A stretch of 64,000 nucleotides of DNA from an uncultured Algibacter sp. (GTDB lineage: Bacteria > Bacteroidota > Bacteroidia > Flavobacteriales > Flavobacteriaceae), in NCBI GenBank assembly GCA_947499935.1, contig CANMQH010000002.1:62001-126000 (forward strand), given 5' to 3'. Below are positions 52,126-61,114 of this stretch, piece after piece. Made by a program: the position numbers and the translations under genes. The notes beneath the pieces were generated by a model. That model saw only the letters and a list, made by a program, of their open reading frames with translations, was not told where the DNA came from and made no database searches. Within the stretch, counting starts at the first letter, position 1, and each line of letters begins with the position of its first letter.

Positions 52126-52992
52126 CTACTCTTCATTTAATTCTTTCTTATATAATTCTAGATTTGCTTTAATATCATCAGCTAATTCTGGCTCTTTAAT
52201 ATCGGTATATTGACTTAGCGTATCGTATATAGTTTTGGCCACTAAATAACGTGCTGTAGGTTTATCGTCTGCAGGGATATTATACCAAGGTGCATGAGGC
52301 TTAGAGGTTCTATTAATGGCATCTTCATAACAATTTTGGTATGCTTCCCAAAGTTTACGTTCTTTTAAATCTCCAGGAGAGAATTTCCAGTTTTTTTCTG
52401 GTTTATCTAAACGACGTAAAAGCCTATTTTTTTGTTCTTCTTTTGAGATATTTAAGAAAAACTTAAAGATTATAGTTCCATTATCTGCGATGTGCTTTTC
52501 AAAATTATTTATTTGTTCAAATCGTTTATCCCAAAAAGCATCATTAATATCTTCAACTTTATTAATATCTGGCAAATTTTCTCCCATAATATAATGGGGG
52601 TGCACACGGGTAACCAAAACATTTTCATAATGTGTTCTATTAAAAACCGCAAATTTTCCTCTTTGGGGTAGTACAATATAGTGCCTCCACAGGTAATCAT
52701 GACTTAGTTCTAAATCTGTAGGTACCTTAAAACTGTGTACTTCTACACCACGGGCATTAAAATCTTTAAAAACTTCACGTACCAAACTATCTTTACCAGA
52801 AGTATCCATACCCTGCAAACACACCAAAACAGCATATTTATCGTGTGCATACATGCTATTTTGCCACTCGCCCAGTTTTCTTCTAATACCCTTTAACTTG
52901 CCCTTGGCATCATCTATAACACAAAGCGTTTTAGAATTTTTTAATGATATGTTAGACGTTACTTTATAGTTATTCAAATTCTCGTTTTTCAT
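52126..52992 (-). CDS. Polyphosphate kinase 2 family protein
   Basis: The 288-residue P-loop kinase has Walker A GMDTSGKDSLVRE (61-73) and the family blocks SFKVPTDLELSHDYLWRH, FNRTHYENVLVTRVHP and FKFFLNISKEEQKNRLLRRLDKPEKNWKFSPGDLKER. PPK2 enzymes use polyphosphate to phosphorylate nucleotides. The single domain and length suggest the one-domain PPK2 type; whether AMP, ADP or both are substrates is not decidable by eye. Confidence 0.9.
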   Translation of the reverse strand: MKNENLNNYKVTSNISLKNSKTLCVIDDAKGKLKGIRRKLGEWQNSMYAHDKYAVLVCLQGMDTSGKDSLVREVFKDFNARGVEVHSFKVPTDLELSHDYLWRHYIVLPQRGKFAVFNRTHYENVLVTRVHPHYIMGENLPDINKVEDINDAFWDKRFEQINNFEKHIADNGTIIFKFFLNISKEEQKNRLLRRLDKPEKNWKFSPGDLKERKLWEAYQNCYEDAINRTSKPHAPWYNIPADDKPTARYLVAKTIYDTLSQYTDIKEPELADDIKANLELYKKELNEE

Positions 52993-53116
52993 ATTTTAAT
53001 GATCACTTATTAATATTGTATAAATATAATAAATTCATAATTTCGACGAACTACATGCTCTTTACCGATTTTTTTTATACTTTTGTCGTACCTATTTATG
53101 TTTTAATCCTAAATTT

Positions 53117-53896
53117 ATGAGAAAATTCTACTTATTATGCTTATTTGTTGCCCCAACAGCAATTTATGCACAAACCGATTGTGAAGATGCTAATTCCTAT
53201 ATTGTAAGTGCTTATTCACACGTTAAAGATTCTTACGACTCTAATAACATAAGTCATTTAAAATATTATGCCAATCGTTCTGTAGAATCGTTTGAGCTGT
53301 CTAAAAACAACCTAAATAACTGTGGTTGTAGTAAAGCTCTAGATTTGGCAAAAAAAAGTATGGAGTTACTTGCCAAGGTTGAAAATGCTGAAACCTTTGA
53401 AGATGGTCGTTTTTTTGTAAAACGTGCTAGAGACCTTACTAAGGAAAGTGTTATTGAAATAGATAAATGCTCTATTGTTGGCTACACTGAAGAAACCGCT
53501 CAAATTAGTGATGCTTCAACAAATGCCACTAGTACTGTAGATAATAATGCGCTTTCTGATTTACAGAAACAACAACTGGAATTACAAAAGCAACAGGACG
53601 CCTTAAAATTAAAAGCTGAGCATCTTAAAACACAGATGGCAGAGCAAAAAAACCAAGAGTTAATTCTTGAAAAACAAAAATTAATTTCATCTTATAATTC
53701 TGCTATATCTAAAAATGTAAAAACTTATAATGATGTTTTAAAGATTTGCGAATGCGGAAGCCATCATCCTATCTCAGACATTAAACTAACTGAAGATATT
53801 AAAAACAAAAGTCTTAAAGATATAAAAGCGTTGTATAATAGTAATCTGAAAACTTTAGCAACAAATTATATTGAAGAATTAGATGCTTGCGAATAA
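53117..53896 (+). CDS. Secreted protein with coiled coil, unknown function
   Basis: The 259-residue protein has a signal peptide (cleavage after IYAQ) and a helical domain with several cysteines (TDCEDANSYIV, NNCGCSKAL). A glutamine/lysine-rich coiled coil runs from about 147 to 195 (LQKQQLELQKQQDALKLK). A second short helical domain with CEC follows. I recognise no named domain. A -7 box TACTTTTG (53078-53085) precedes it. Its terminator appears to have been displaced by the inverted-repeat element that follows. Confidence 0.75.
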   Translation: MRKFYLLCLFVAPTAIYAQTDCEDANSYIVSAYSHVKDSYDSNNISHLKYYANRSVESFELSKNNLNNCGCSKALDLAKKSMELLAKVENAETFEDGRFFVKRARDLTKESVIEIDKCSIVGYTEETAQISDASTNATSTVDNNALSDLQKQQLELQKQQDALKLKAEHLKTQMAEQKNQELILEKQKLISSYNSAISKNVKTYNDVLKICECGSHHPISDIKLTEDIKNKSLKDIKALYNSNLKTLATNYIEELDACE

Positions 53897-53924
53897 CAAG
53901 CCTAATCATTAATTTTATAATTAA

Positions 53925-54086
53925 ATACCATTTCTGCATTGAAATAACCGTAATAAAACGTCCTTTTTCCCTTTCTACTTCAACATAAAAAGAAATCGTA
54001 ACTAAGGCTATGTTTTATTTTTCTATTTCGTATAAAGAAAAAAATCATCATTTTATTTTACAGTAATTTCAATGCAGAAATGGTAT
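53925..54086. mobile_element. MITE-like element with 21-bp terminal inverted repeats
   Basis: The 162-base segment is bounded by perfect 21-bp inverted repeats (53925-53945 and 54066-54086, outer sequence ATACCATTTCTG). Imperfect pairing continues inward for about 15 more bases. It has no coding capacity. The size, perfect ends and non-coding centre are those of a miniature inverted-repeat transposable element. A target-site duplication is not clear (AA or TAA at most). It ends at the base before the next hairpin. Confidence 0.55.
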
Positions 54087-54160
54087 AAATATCTGACGAT
54101 AATCTATTTAAATTCTAGTCAAAATGTGTCTAGAAATAGTTTATCGTCAGATATTTTTAT
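54087..54160 (+). terminator. Long hairpin terminator, displaced from its gene
   Basis: AAATATCTGACGATAA (54087-54102) and TTATCGTCAGATATTT (54141-54156) form a perfect 16-bp stem with partly paired inner sequence, followed by TTATTTT. Without the adjoining MITE-like element it would start about 28 bases after the stop of the secreted coiled-coil gene. It could also serve the convergent regulator gene, though the T-run favours the plus strand. Confidence 0.7.
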
Positions 54161-54182
54161 TTTAAAATAAAGGTGAAATTAC

Positions 54183-55346
54183 TTATTTGCTCGCAAATAA
54201 CTTAACATCTTCTTCACTAACATCCTTACCACCTAGTATAATTAGGCGTTCTATAACATTACGAAGTTCTCTAATATTACCTGTCCAATCGTATTCTTGT
54301 AAAAGCTTTATAGCTTTAGCCGAAAACTTTTTTTCTGAAGTACCTTGCTCCGATGTAATTTTATCTAGAAAATGATTAATTAACAACGGAATATCTTCAC
54401 GTCTATCATTTAATGCTGGGACTTTTATTAATATAACGGCCAATCTGTGATATAAATCTTCACGAAATCTACCTTCTGCAATTTCTTTTTTTAAATCCTT
54501 ATTTGTTGCTGCAACAACACGTACGTCTACTTTAATATCTTTATCGCTACCTACACGTTGTATTCTACTCTCTTGTAGTGCACGTAGTACTTTGGCTTGT
54601 GCAGACAGACTCATATCGCCTATTTCATCTAAAAATATAGTCCCCCCATTGGCAGCTTCAAATTTTCCTGCTCTGTCTTTTGCCGCACTAGTAAATGCAC
54701 CTTTTACATGACCAAAAAGTTCACTTTCAATCAATTCAGATGGTATTGCTGCACAGTTTACTTCAATCATATTACCTTTAGAACGTTCACTTTTTTCATG
54801 TAACCAGTGTGCCACTAATTCTTTTCCTGTTCCGTTTGGTCCTGTTATTAGTACGCGTGCATCAGTTGGTGCTACTTTATCTATAATATCTTTTATTTGA
54901 GAAATGGCACTACTAGCCCCAATCATCTCGTATTTTTTACTGACTTTTTTCTTAAGAATTTTATTTTCTACAACCAACTCTTTTCTATCTAAAGCATTTC
55001 TTACTGTATTTAACAAACGATTTAAATCTGGTGGTTTAGAAATATAATCAAAAGCCCCTAAACGCATCGTGTTTACTGCCGTATCCAAATCGCCATGACC
55101 AGAGATCATAACAATAGGAATTTCTGGTTTTATTTTTTTAACAGCTTCTAAGACTTCTACCCCATCCATTTTGGGCATTTTAATATCACAAAGTATTAAA
55201 TCAAAATCTTCGTTTTTTATTTTTTCAATCCCTGCTAAACCATCTTCAGCTTCATCAACTTGATACGCTTCGTTTTCTTCCGAAAGGATTTTAACAAGTA
55301 CACGCCTTATGGCAGCTTCGTCTTCTATTACTAATATTTTTGACAT
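54183..55346 (-). CDS. NtrC-type response regulator without DNA-binding domain
   Basis: The 387-residue protein has an N-terminal receiver domain (phospho-acceptor Asp54 in LILCDIKMPKMDG) and a sigma-54-activator AAA+ domain with Walker A TGPNGTGKE and Walker B GGTIFLDEIGDM. Two features are unusual. The sigma-54-contacting loop reads GAFTSA instead of GAFTGA. The protein ends at GNIRELRNVIERLIILGGKDVSEEDVKLFASK, right after the AAA+ domain, with no Fis-type helix-turn-helix. No histidine kinase is adjacent. It is the last gene of an operon with natAB-like, mscS and DUF6268 genes (two bases from the last). Confidence 0.9.
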   Translation of the reverse strand: MSKILVIEDEAAIRRVLVKILSEENEAYQVDEAEDGLAGIEKIKNEDFDLILCDIKMPKMDGVEVLEAVKKIKPEIPIVMISGHGDLDTAVNTMRLGAFDYISKPPDLNRLLNTVRNALDRKELVVENKILKKKVSKKYEMIGASSAISQIKDIIDKVAPTDARVLITGPNGTGKELVAHWLHEKSERSKGNMIEVNCAAIPSELIESELFGHVKGAFTSAAKDRAGKFEAANGGTIFLDEIGDMSLSAQAKVLRALQESRIQRVGSDKDIKVDVRVVAATNKDLKKEIAEGRFREDLYHRLAVILIKVPALNDRREDIPLLINHFLDKITSEQGTSEKKFSAKAIKLLQEYDWTGNIRELRNVIERLIILGGKDVSEEDVKLFASK

Positions 55347-55348
55347 CT

Positions 55349-56233
55349 TTATATTTTAAATTTTAGTCCCGTTCTTAAATAAAATGCATTTACATCGTCT
55401 AATTTAAAAATTTCATCTCTATTTTCGTTACGTAATACGTTATTTAATCTAAAAGTATACCCCGTATAGAGGTAAGCTATCAAATGTTTTGTAAATAAGT
55501 ATTCATAACCAAGCCCTCCCACAATAATAGATAATGAAATATGGTCTACTAAATTTCCATTAACCGTAGGTGGATTTTGTAAATGCGCTAAATAACCATC
55601 AAGACCAACAAAAGCTTGAACATTATTTTTGTCGTTAAACCTATATTTTAAGTTTGATTTTGGTACACCTGCGTTAAAATTCCATGCATCATTTATATCT
55701 CTATAATAACTTACAAAAGGCAACGGAAATGGTAAGCCCGTTGTAGCATTGTAGGTTAGCCCTAAAATTAAACGATAAGGGCGCTTTAAAGTTGTATCAT
55801 CTGTTCTATCATTAATAAAAAATGTGCCACCATTGATAAAAAAATCATCTTTAGACAATGTATTTGTTAATGTAGATGCTATTCTGGGATTAAACTTTAT
55901 ACCAAACCGCCAAGTTTTATTCCATTTAAACGTATAGCCTACATTTAAATCTATGATATGAATTTTATCTATTTTAGAAGTATCAAATGGATAATCTTCT
56001 TCTAAATTAAGTATAATACGATTATATTCTCCTCCTAGAATAAAATAAGCATCGTCTTTAATTTTAATAGGAAAATTTAATAAGGCTCTTAATCGTGTAT
56101 ATTGATTTTCAGAATTACTCTTTGGAATAAAAGAATACTCCAATCTAGCCAAATCTGTAAGTTGAGCATTAACGTTTTTAAACATTAAAATAAGACATAC
56201 TATTATAATATATCTAATTCTATTGTATAACAT
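55349..56233 (-). CDS. DUF6268 family outer-membrane beta-barrel-like protein
   Basis: The 294-residue protein has a signal peptide (cleavage after VNAQ) and alternating beta-strand pattern throughout (YFILGGEYNRIIL, WRFGIKFNPRIA, RLILGLTYNATTGLPFPLPFVSYYRD), ending in an aromatic/hydrophobic strand LRTGLKFKI, as in outer-membrane barrels. DUF6268 is my best family match. It lies between mscS (28 bases) and the NtrC-like gene (two bases). Function unknown. Confidence 0.75.
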   Translation of the reverse strand: MLYNRIRYIIIVCLILMFKNVNAQLTDLARLEYSFIPKSNSENQYTRLRALLNFPIKIKDDAYFILGGEYNRIILNLEEDYPFDTSKIDKIHIIDLNVGYTFKWNKTWRFGIKFNPRIASTLTNTLSKDDFFINGGTFFINDRTDDTTLKRPYRLILGLTYNATTGLPFPLPFVSYYRDINDAWNFNAGVPKSNLKYRFNDKNNVQAFVGLDGYLAHLQNPPTVNGNLVDHISLSIIVGGLGYEYLFTKHLIAYLYTGYTFRLNNVLRNENRDEIFKLDDVNAFYLRTGLKFKI

Positions 56234-56261
56234 CTTATCTTTTTTAAACCAATTTAAATTC

Positions 56262-57188
56262 TTACTTCTTGATAATATGAATATCCCTTTGAGGAAACGG
56301 GATACTTACATTATGCGCTCTAAACAACCTATCAATTTCAAAACGGATGTCACTTTTTGGTAAACGGCTATTAAAACTATCATTAATAGTAAACACCAAT
56401 TTAAATTCTAATGCGCTATCACCAAAATTTGTAAATAAAACCGACGGTGCTGGATACTCCAATACATCTTTTTGCTTTGTAGCTGCGTCAAGCAATAAGG
56501 TTTTAACCAATTCTACATCGCTACCATAAGCAACTCCAATATCGATATGCTCTCTTGTAACTGTCCCATTTTGGGTCCAGTTATACAAGCTATTGGTTAA
56601 ATACAAGTGGTTAGGTATAATCAAGACTTTATTATCTACCGTAGTTGCTCTGGTTGTTCTTAATTTTATTTCTTCTACACGGCCTACTTTTCCCTCCAAC
56701 TCAATAATATCGCCTACATGAACCGTTTGGTCTATTAAAATAAATACGCCCGAAATAATATCTTGAAACAAGGTTTGAAGTGCCAGACCAACACCAATAA
56801 GTAATGCCGCAGAAGCTGCAAAAATGGCTGTAACATCTATACCTATAGAATCTAATGAAATTAAAAATACAATGATATAAACGAGCCACCTGGCAAATGA
56901 AAAGACTGTATTAAATTTTACTTTATTCTCGTCTAGCAATCTTCTAGTTAGTATCTTTTTAGCCCAACGCAGTATGTAAGTTGTTAAAATTATTACTGCA
57001 ATTATTAGCAAAACGTATTTTACCTTTATAACACCAGTAACCTTTTCTTCGCCACCAATAACTTCGGTAAATGCAAAGATTTTATAATTTAGAAATTCAA
57101 CAAGTTTATCCCAAATCGAGCTTTCAATAATAACCTCGCCTACTTTCTCTACATGGTCACCAATCTGCTCTGTAACATTTTCTTGCAT
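56262..57188 (-). CDS. MscS-family mechanosensitive channel
   Basis: The 308-residue protein has membrane helices at about 70-90 and 105-150. The pore-lining TM3 is FAASAALLIGVGLALQTLFQDIISGVFILI, followed by the beta domain VHVGDIIELEGKVGRVEEIKLRTTRATTVDN and VIIPNHLYL. It opens on membrane tension and protects against osmotic downshift. Unusually, it is placed in an operon with ABC exporter genes and a response regulator, five bases after the permease gene. Confidence 0.93.
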   Translation of the reverse strand: MQENVTEQIGDHVEKVGEVIIESSIWDKLVEFLNYKIFAFTEVIGGEEKVTGVIKVKYVLLIIAVIILTTYILRWAKKILTRRLLDENKVKFNTVFSFARWLVYIIVFLISLDSIGIDVTAIFAASAALLIGVGLALQTLFQDIISGVFILIDQTVHVGDIIELEGKVGRVEEIKLRTTRATTVDNKVLIIPNHLYLTNSLYNWTQNGTVTREHIDIGVAYGSDVELVKTLLLDAATKQKDVLEYPAPSVLFTNFGDSALEFKLVFTINDSFNSRLPKSDIRFEIDRLFRAHNVSIPFPQRDIHIIKK

Positions 57189-57193
57189 ATCAC

Positions 57194-58507
57194 TTAATAC
57201 TTAATCCATTTGATTAACTCTTTATAACTGGGTTTTTTACCATACATTAAAATACCTACACGGTAAATTTTAGCAGCAAACCAAACTGTTAATATAAATG
57301 TACCTAACAATAAAACCAAAGATACTATTTGCTGCCACAATGGTACACCAAAAGGTATACGCATTAACATAACTACTGGAGATGTAAATGGCACAAACGA
57401 AAATATGGTCGAAACTGTACCATGAGGATTTTCTATTACCGTAAAAAAACCAATGTAAACCGATAAAATTAATGGCATTAATATAGGTAACATAAACTGT
57501 TGCGTATCGGTCTCATTATCTACCGCAGCACCAATGGCAGCGTATAATGAGCTATATAACAAATACCCTCCAATAAAAAACAATATGAATGCAAAAATAA
57601 GATTGACTAAAGGTAGATGCGAAAAAGCAACCAACACATTTTGAATGTCAAATTTTAAATTTGGGTTTTCCATAGCTTGCCTTACAAGTTCTTGTTGGGG
57701 TGTTTGCATTTGAGACACATCAATACCTAAAATTAAAGAAGCAACAACCAATAATATACCTCCTAAAATTACCCAAATAACAAATTGAGTAATTCCAGCA
57801 AGCGATGTTCCTATTATTTTACCTAACATTAATTGTATAGGCTTTACAGATGAAATAATAACTTCTATGATTCTACTAGTTTTCTCCTCGATAACACTTC
57901 GCATAATCATATTACCATAAATAATAATAAACATAAATAATAAATACCCTGCAGCACCGCCAAAAACTAGTTTTACTATACTATCGGCTTTTGATGTTTT
58001 TTCTCCTTCAAAACTTTCTTGAAGTATAGAAACGCTAATATTAGATGCTTTTAACTTTTCAACATCAAAGCCTTGGGTAATTCTATTTTGATTTGTTAAT
58101 TCTAATTGTATTTTAGTCTCTAAGCTAGAAATTAAATTTATAGATGGAGATTCTTCGGAATAAAACGTAATATAATCTGAGGCCGTCTTTAAATCTGAAA
58201 TCTTGCTTATGTGCAATAAACCAAAAGACTCTGTTTCTTTAGCTAATAATTTAGCATCATCTAGCGACATGTCTTCTAAAATATTATACGATGTTTTTTC
58301 TGTACTTTTAAAAATATCTTGAACCAATCCTGATTCGTCTAAAACAGAAATAACACGTACTTTATCATTATTTAATTGTGTTAAATAAGCAACCACTAAC
58401 ATAAGTGCTATAAAAATTATAGGACTTAAAAATGTCATGATTACAAACGATTTGTTTTTAACCTTAGTTAAATATTCGCGCTTAATTATAAGTGGTAAAT
58501 GATTCAT
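57194..58507 (-). CDS. ABC-2 type permease (NatB-like)
   Basis: The 437-residue membrane protein has one N-terminal helix, a ~150-residue extracytoplasmic domain and five to six C-terminal helices. RSVIEEKTSRIIEVIISSVKPIQLMLGKIIG is the cytoplasmic coupling segment typical of NatB/YhaP-type permeases. It pairs with the ATPase five bases upstream. Family members export sodium or unknown compounds; the substrate here is unknown. Confidence 0.9.
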   Translation of the reverse strand: MNHLPLIIKREYLTKVKNKSFVIMTFLSPIIFIALMLVVAYLTQLNNDKVRVISVLDESGLVQDIFKSTEKTSYNILEDMSLDDAKLLAKETESFGLLHISKISDLKTASDYITFYSEESPSINLISSLETKIQLELTNQNRITQGFDVEKLKASNISVSILQESFEGEKTSKADSIVKLVFGGAAGYLLFMFIIIYGNMIMRSVIEEKTSRIIEVIISSVKPIQLMLGKIIGTSLAGITQFVIWVILGGILLVVASLILGIDVSQMQTPQQELVRQAMENPNLKFDIQNVLVAFSHLPLVNLIFAFILFFIGGYLLYSSLYAAIGAAVDNETDTQQFMLPILMPLILSVYIGFFTVIENPHGTVSTIFSFVPFTSPVVMLMRIPFGVPLWQQIVSLVLLLGTFILTVWFAAKIYRVGILMYGKKPSYKELIKWIKY

Positions 58508-58512
58508 AATCT

Positions 58513-59439
58513 TTAATTGCTCTTTACCGTTTTAATAAAAATATCATTAACACTAGGTATTAATTCTACAAAATGTGATATCTCACCCTTTGATGTTAAA
58601 TAATTTAATAAATCGTTTGGCTTCTCATCATGCTTTAATTTAACATTAAGTTTTAATTCATCTTCTAATGTCCTAAAATAAGCTGGAGTGACATCAAATT
58701 TCTGTTCTAATTCTTGCTGTAATACCATGTTATTACCTGAACGAATACCAATTTCGTAGGTGTTAGATTTAAAGTTACGCTTTACATCTATTAATTTACC
58801 ATCTAAAATCTTATTCGATTTGTTTATTAAAGCAATATCATCACATAACTCTTCTACAGATTCCATACGATGCGTAGAAAAAATAACCGTAGCACCTTCT
58901 TCTCTTAATCGTAAAATCTCATCCTTAATCAAGTCTGCATTTATGGGGTCAAAGCCCGAAAAAGGCTCATCAAAAATCAACAATTTAGGTTGATGTAACA
59001 CAGTAACTACAAATTGTATTTTTTGCGCCATACCCTTAGAGAGTTCTTGGATTTTTTTATTCCACCAATCTCCAATCTCCAACCGCTCAAACCAGTATTT
59101 TAAACGCGTTTTAGCTTCTGCTTTACTCAGCCCTTTTAATTGTGCTAAGTATAATGCTTGCTCACCTACTTTCATAGACTTATACAAACCGCGCTCTTCG
59201 GGTAAATAACCAATATCTTTAATATGATTTTCATTAAGTGCATGACCATCTAAAATAACCGAGCCAGAATCTGGCATTGTTATTTGATTAATTATCCTGA
59301 TTAATGTTGTTTTACCAGCACCATTAGGGCCAAGCAACCCAAATATACTACCTTTAGGAACAGAAATAGACACATTATTTAAAGCTTTATAAGCTCCAAA
59401 ATGTTTAGAAACTTGATGAACTTCTAGCAAATTACTCAT
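58513..59439 (-). CDS. ABC transporter ATP-binding protein (NatA-like)
   Basis: The 308-residue ATPase has Walker A GLLGPNGAGKTTL, the signature LSKGMAQKIQFV, Walker B LLIFDEPFSGFDP and the switch histidine in FSTHRMESVEE. A DUF4162-like C-terminal domain (about 225-305) is usual in NatA-type proteins. It is the first gene of the five-gene minus-strand operon that ends with the NtrC-like regulator. Confidence 0.92.
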   Translation of the reverse strand: MSNLLEVHQVSKHFGAYKALNNVSISVPKGSIFGLLGPNGAGKTTLIRIINQITMPDSGSVILDGHALNENHIKDIGYLPEERGLYKSMKVGEQALYLAQLKGLSKAEAKTRLKYWFERLEIGDWWNKKIQELSKGMAQKIQFVVTVLHQPKLLIFDEPFSGFDPINADLIKDEILRLREEGATVIFSTHRMESVEELCDDIALINKSNKILDGKLIDVKRNFKSNTYEIGIRSGNNMVLQQELEQKFDVTPAYFRTLEDELKLNVKLKHDEKPNDLLNYLTSKGEISHFVELIPSVNDIFIKTVKSN

Positions 59440-59606
59440 TGATATTTTTATAGTTAACTAGTAATTGGTAAATATATTAAATGTTGTGTGAGGAATTTAC
59501 TCCTTTTGATAGAAATAGTGACTCGTATACCATTCTATTTAAAATTGAAAAGTAACATGTGTCTATATTATTGATAAATTAGTAAAACTTATATTTTCAC
59601 ATGTTC

Positions 59607-59718
59607 TCAAACGTCTTAAAATTGAGTTACTTATAAGCTTATTAAGGTTCCGCTAAATAGCGGGATTAGTTCAACTTACAACTTTAATTGCGTTTTTCAA
59701 ACTTCTTAAAATTGAGTT
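59607..59718. repeat. 22-base direct repeat, two copies 90 bases apart
   Basis: Both copies contain CTTAAAATTGAGTT preceded by TCAAAC. Each has weak internal symmetry (TCAA...TTGA). A third partial match (TTTAAAATTGAAAA) is at about 59540. Too few and too far apart for a CRISPR array. Confidence 0.5.
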
Positions 59719-59721
59719 TCA

Positions 59722-59823
59722 CTAAAAAAACAAAACCCACCCTCAAATAAATTAAGGGTGGGAAAAAAAATTGCTATGAAAAAGAAAAATTACCACTAAA
59801 TAAATTAGTGATAATCAAATATA
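59722..59823 (-). ncRNA. Possible small RNA with twin hairpins
   Basis: On the minus strand a -7 box TATATTTG (59823-59816) is followed by a hairpin CACTAA-TTTAT-TTAGTG, a short U-rich linker and a strong GC-rich terminator, CCCACCCT...AGGGTGGG (59762-59736), ending in TTTTGTTTTTTT. The predicted transcript is about 80-90 bases. Both hairpins carry the same stretch TAATTTATTT in or beside the loop. There is no clear -33 element and no gene between the dnaJ terminator and this terminator, so an independent transcript is the simplest reading. Confidence 0.35.
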
Positions 59824-59875
59824 GTTTTTTTTTCAATACTAATAGTAAAACTTTCAAATATCTTAATTAGATAAG

Positions 59876-59904
59876 CAAAAAAAATCCGCATTAAATGCGG
59901 ATTT
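59876..59904 (-). terminator. Terminator of dnaJ
   Basis: AAATCCGCATT and AATGCGGATTT form a stem of about 10 bp with a three-base loop, followed on the minus strand by a run of T, 20 bases after the dnaJ stop. Confidence 0.9.
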
Positions 59905-59923
59905 CTTAATTTTAAGTATTATA

Positions 59924-61054
59924 TTATGAGAACATGTCTTTTACTTTCTCAAAAAATGATTTATCTGAACTTTCAGGTTTTGGAGAAAAATGCTCATCTT
60001 CCTGCATCGATTCAAAAAATTGTTTTTGTTGTTTATTAAGTGTTTTTGGAGTCCACACATTAACATGCACTAATAAATCACCTTTACCATAACCGTTTAT
60101 ACTAGGTATACCTTTTCCGCGTAAGCGTAAAATTTTACCAGATTGTACTCCAGCCTCTACCTTAATACGCACTTTTCCTGTTACAGTATCTATTTCTTTA
60201 GAAGTTCCTAAAACAGCATCAGGAAAACTCACATATAAATCATAATGTAAATTATCGCCTTCACGTTGTAGCTTTTTATGATCTTCTTCTTCTATGACAA
60301 CAATTAAATCTCCAGAAACTCCATTACCAGGTGCTTCGTTACCCTTGCTAGATACTTTTAATTGCATACCATCTACAACACCAGCTGGTATTTTAATAGA
60401 CACGGTTTCTTCTGCAACTTTTAAACCTTGAGCATCGGCATCACTAGGTTTTTTATCTATAGTTTGCCCTGCTCCACCACAAACATTACAAGGTGCAGAG
60501 GTTTGCATGCGTCCTAAAATAGTATTAGCAATACGGGTTACTTGACCACTACCATTACATGTAGAACACGTTTTATATGTAGTACCGGGTGCTTGAACTT
60601 TACGTTTTACCTTAACTTTTTTCTCAACACCATTAGCTATTTCTTCTAACGTAAGTTTTACACGAATACGTAAGTTGCTACCCTTAACGCGACGTTGACC
60701 ACCGCCACCGCCAAAACCAGAGAATCCACCACCACTAAAGCCGCCACCTCCAAAAATATCACCGAACTGGCTGAATATGTCATCCATATTCATACCGCCA
60801 CCGCCAAAACCGCCGCCTCCGCCGCCGTTTTCAAAAGCTTGGTGTCCGTATTGATCATAACGTGCTTTTTTGTTATCGTCGCTTAATATTTCGTAAGCCT
60901 CTGCGGCTTCCTTAAATTTAGCTTCTGCACTTTTATCATCTGGGTTTTTATCTGGGTGAAACTCAATAGCTTTTTTTCTATAAGCTTTCTTTATTTCTGA
61001 TGCACTAGCACCTTTACCAACTCCTAATATTTCGTAATAATCTCTTTTAGCCAT
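59924..61054 (-). CDS. dnaJ: Chaperone protein DnaJ
   Basis: This Hsp40 co-chaperone stimulates DnaK. The J domain (1-70) has H33-P-D; a Gly/Phe-rich region (about 73-123) and the substrate-binding C-terminal domains follow. Only two of the usual four CxxCxGxG motifs are present (CSTCNGSG and CNVCGGAG, 32-37 residues apart). Their spacing matches motifs II and III of E. coli DnaJ, so the second zinc site is kept and the first lost. From memory this is the normal state in Flavobacteriia. It follows grpE by 60 bases in the same operon. Confidence 0.96.
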   Translation of the reverse strand: MAKRDYYEILGVGKGASASEIKKAYRKKAIEFHPDKNPDDKSAEAKFKEAAEAYEILSDDNKKARYDQYGHQAFENGGGGGGFGGGGMNMDDIFSQFGDIFGGGGFSGGGFSGFGGGGGQRRVKGSNLRIRVKLTLEEIANGVEKKVKVKRKVQAPGTTYKTCSTCNGSGQVTRIANTILGRMQTSAPCNVCGGAGQTIDKKPSDADAQGLKVAEETVSIKIPAGVVDGMQLKVSSKGNEAPGNGVSGDLIVVIEEEDHKKLQREGDNLHYDLYVSFPDAVLGTSKEIDTVTGKVRIKVEAGVQSGKILRLRGKGIPSINGYGKGDLLVHVNVWTPKTLNKQQKQFFESMQEDEHFSPKPESSDKSFFEKVKDMFS

Positions 61055-61114
61055 TATATCTCAACCCTTCCAAATAAGAAGGACTTATTAATTAATATAT
61101 ACTATTTGATGCTT

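Larger units (their letters stand above)
59440..59923. other. Hairpin-rich gene-free region between natA-like and dnaJ genes
   Basis: The 484 bases contain no credible reading frame. They hold a 22-base direct repeat (59607-59628 and 59697-59718, one mismatch, 90 bases apart), a small hairpin CCGCTA-AAT-AGCGG, two minus-strand terminators, and between those a possible small transcript (listed separately). Confidence 0.6.

Noticed and set aside
59607-59718. Direct repeats considered as a CRISPR array
   Set aside because: There are only two imperfect 22-base copies, 90 bases apart, with no cas genes and no regular spacers.
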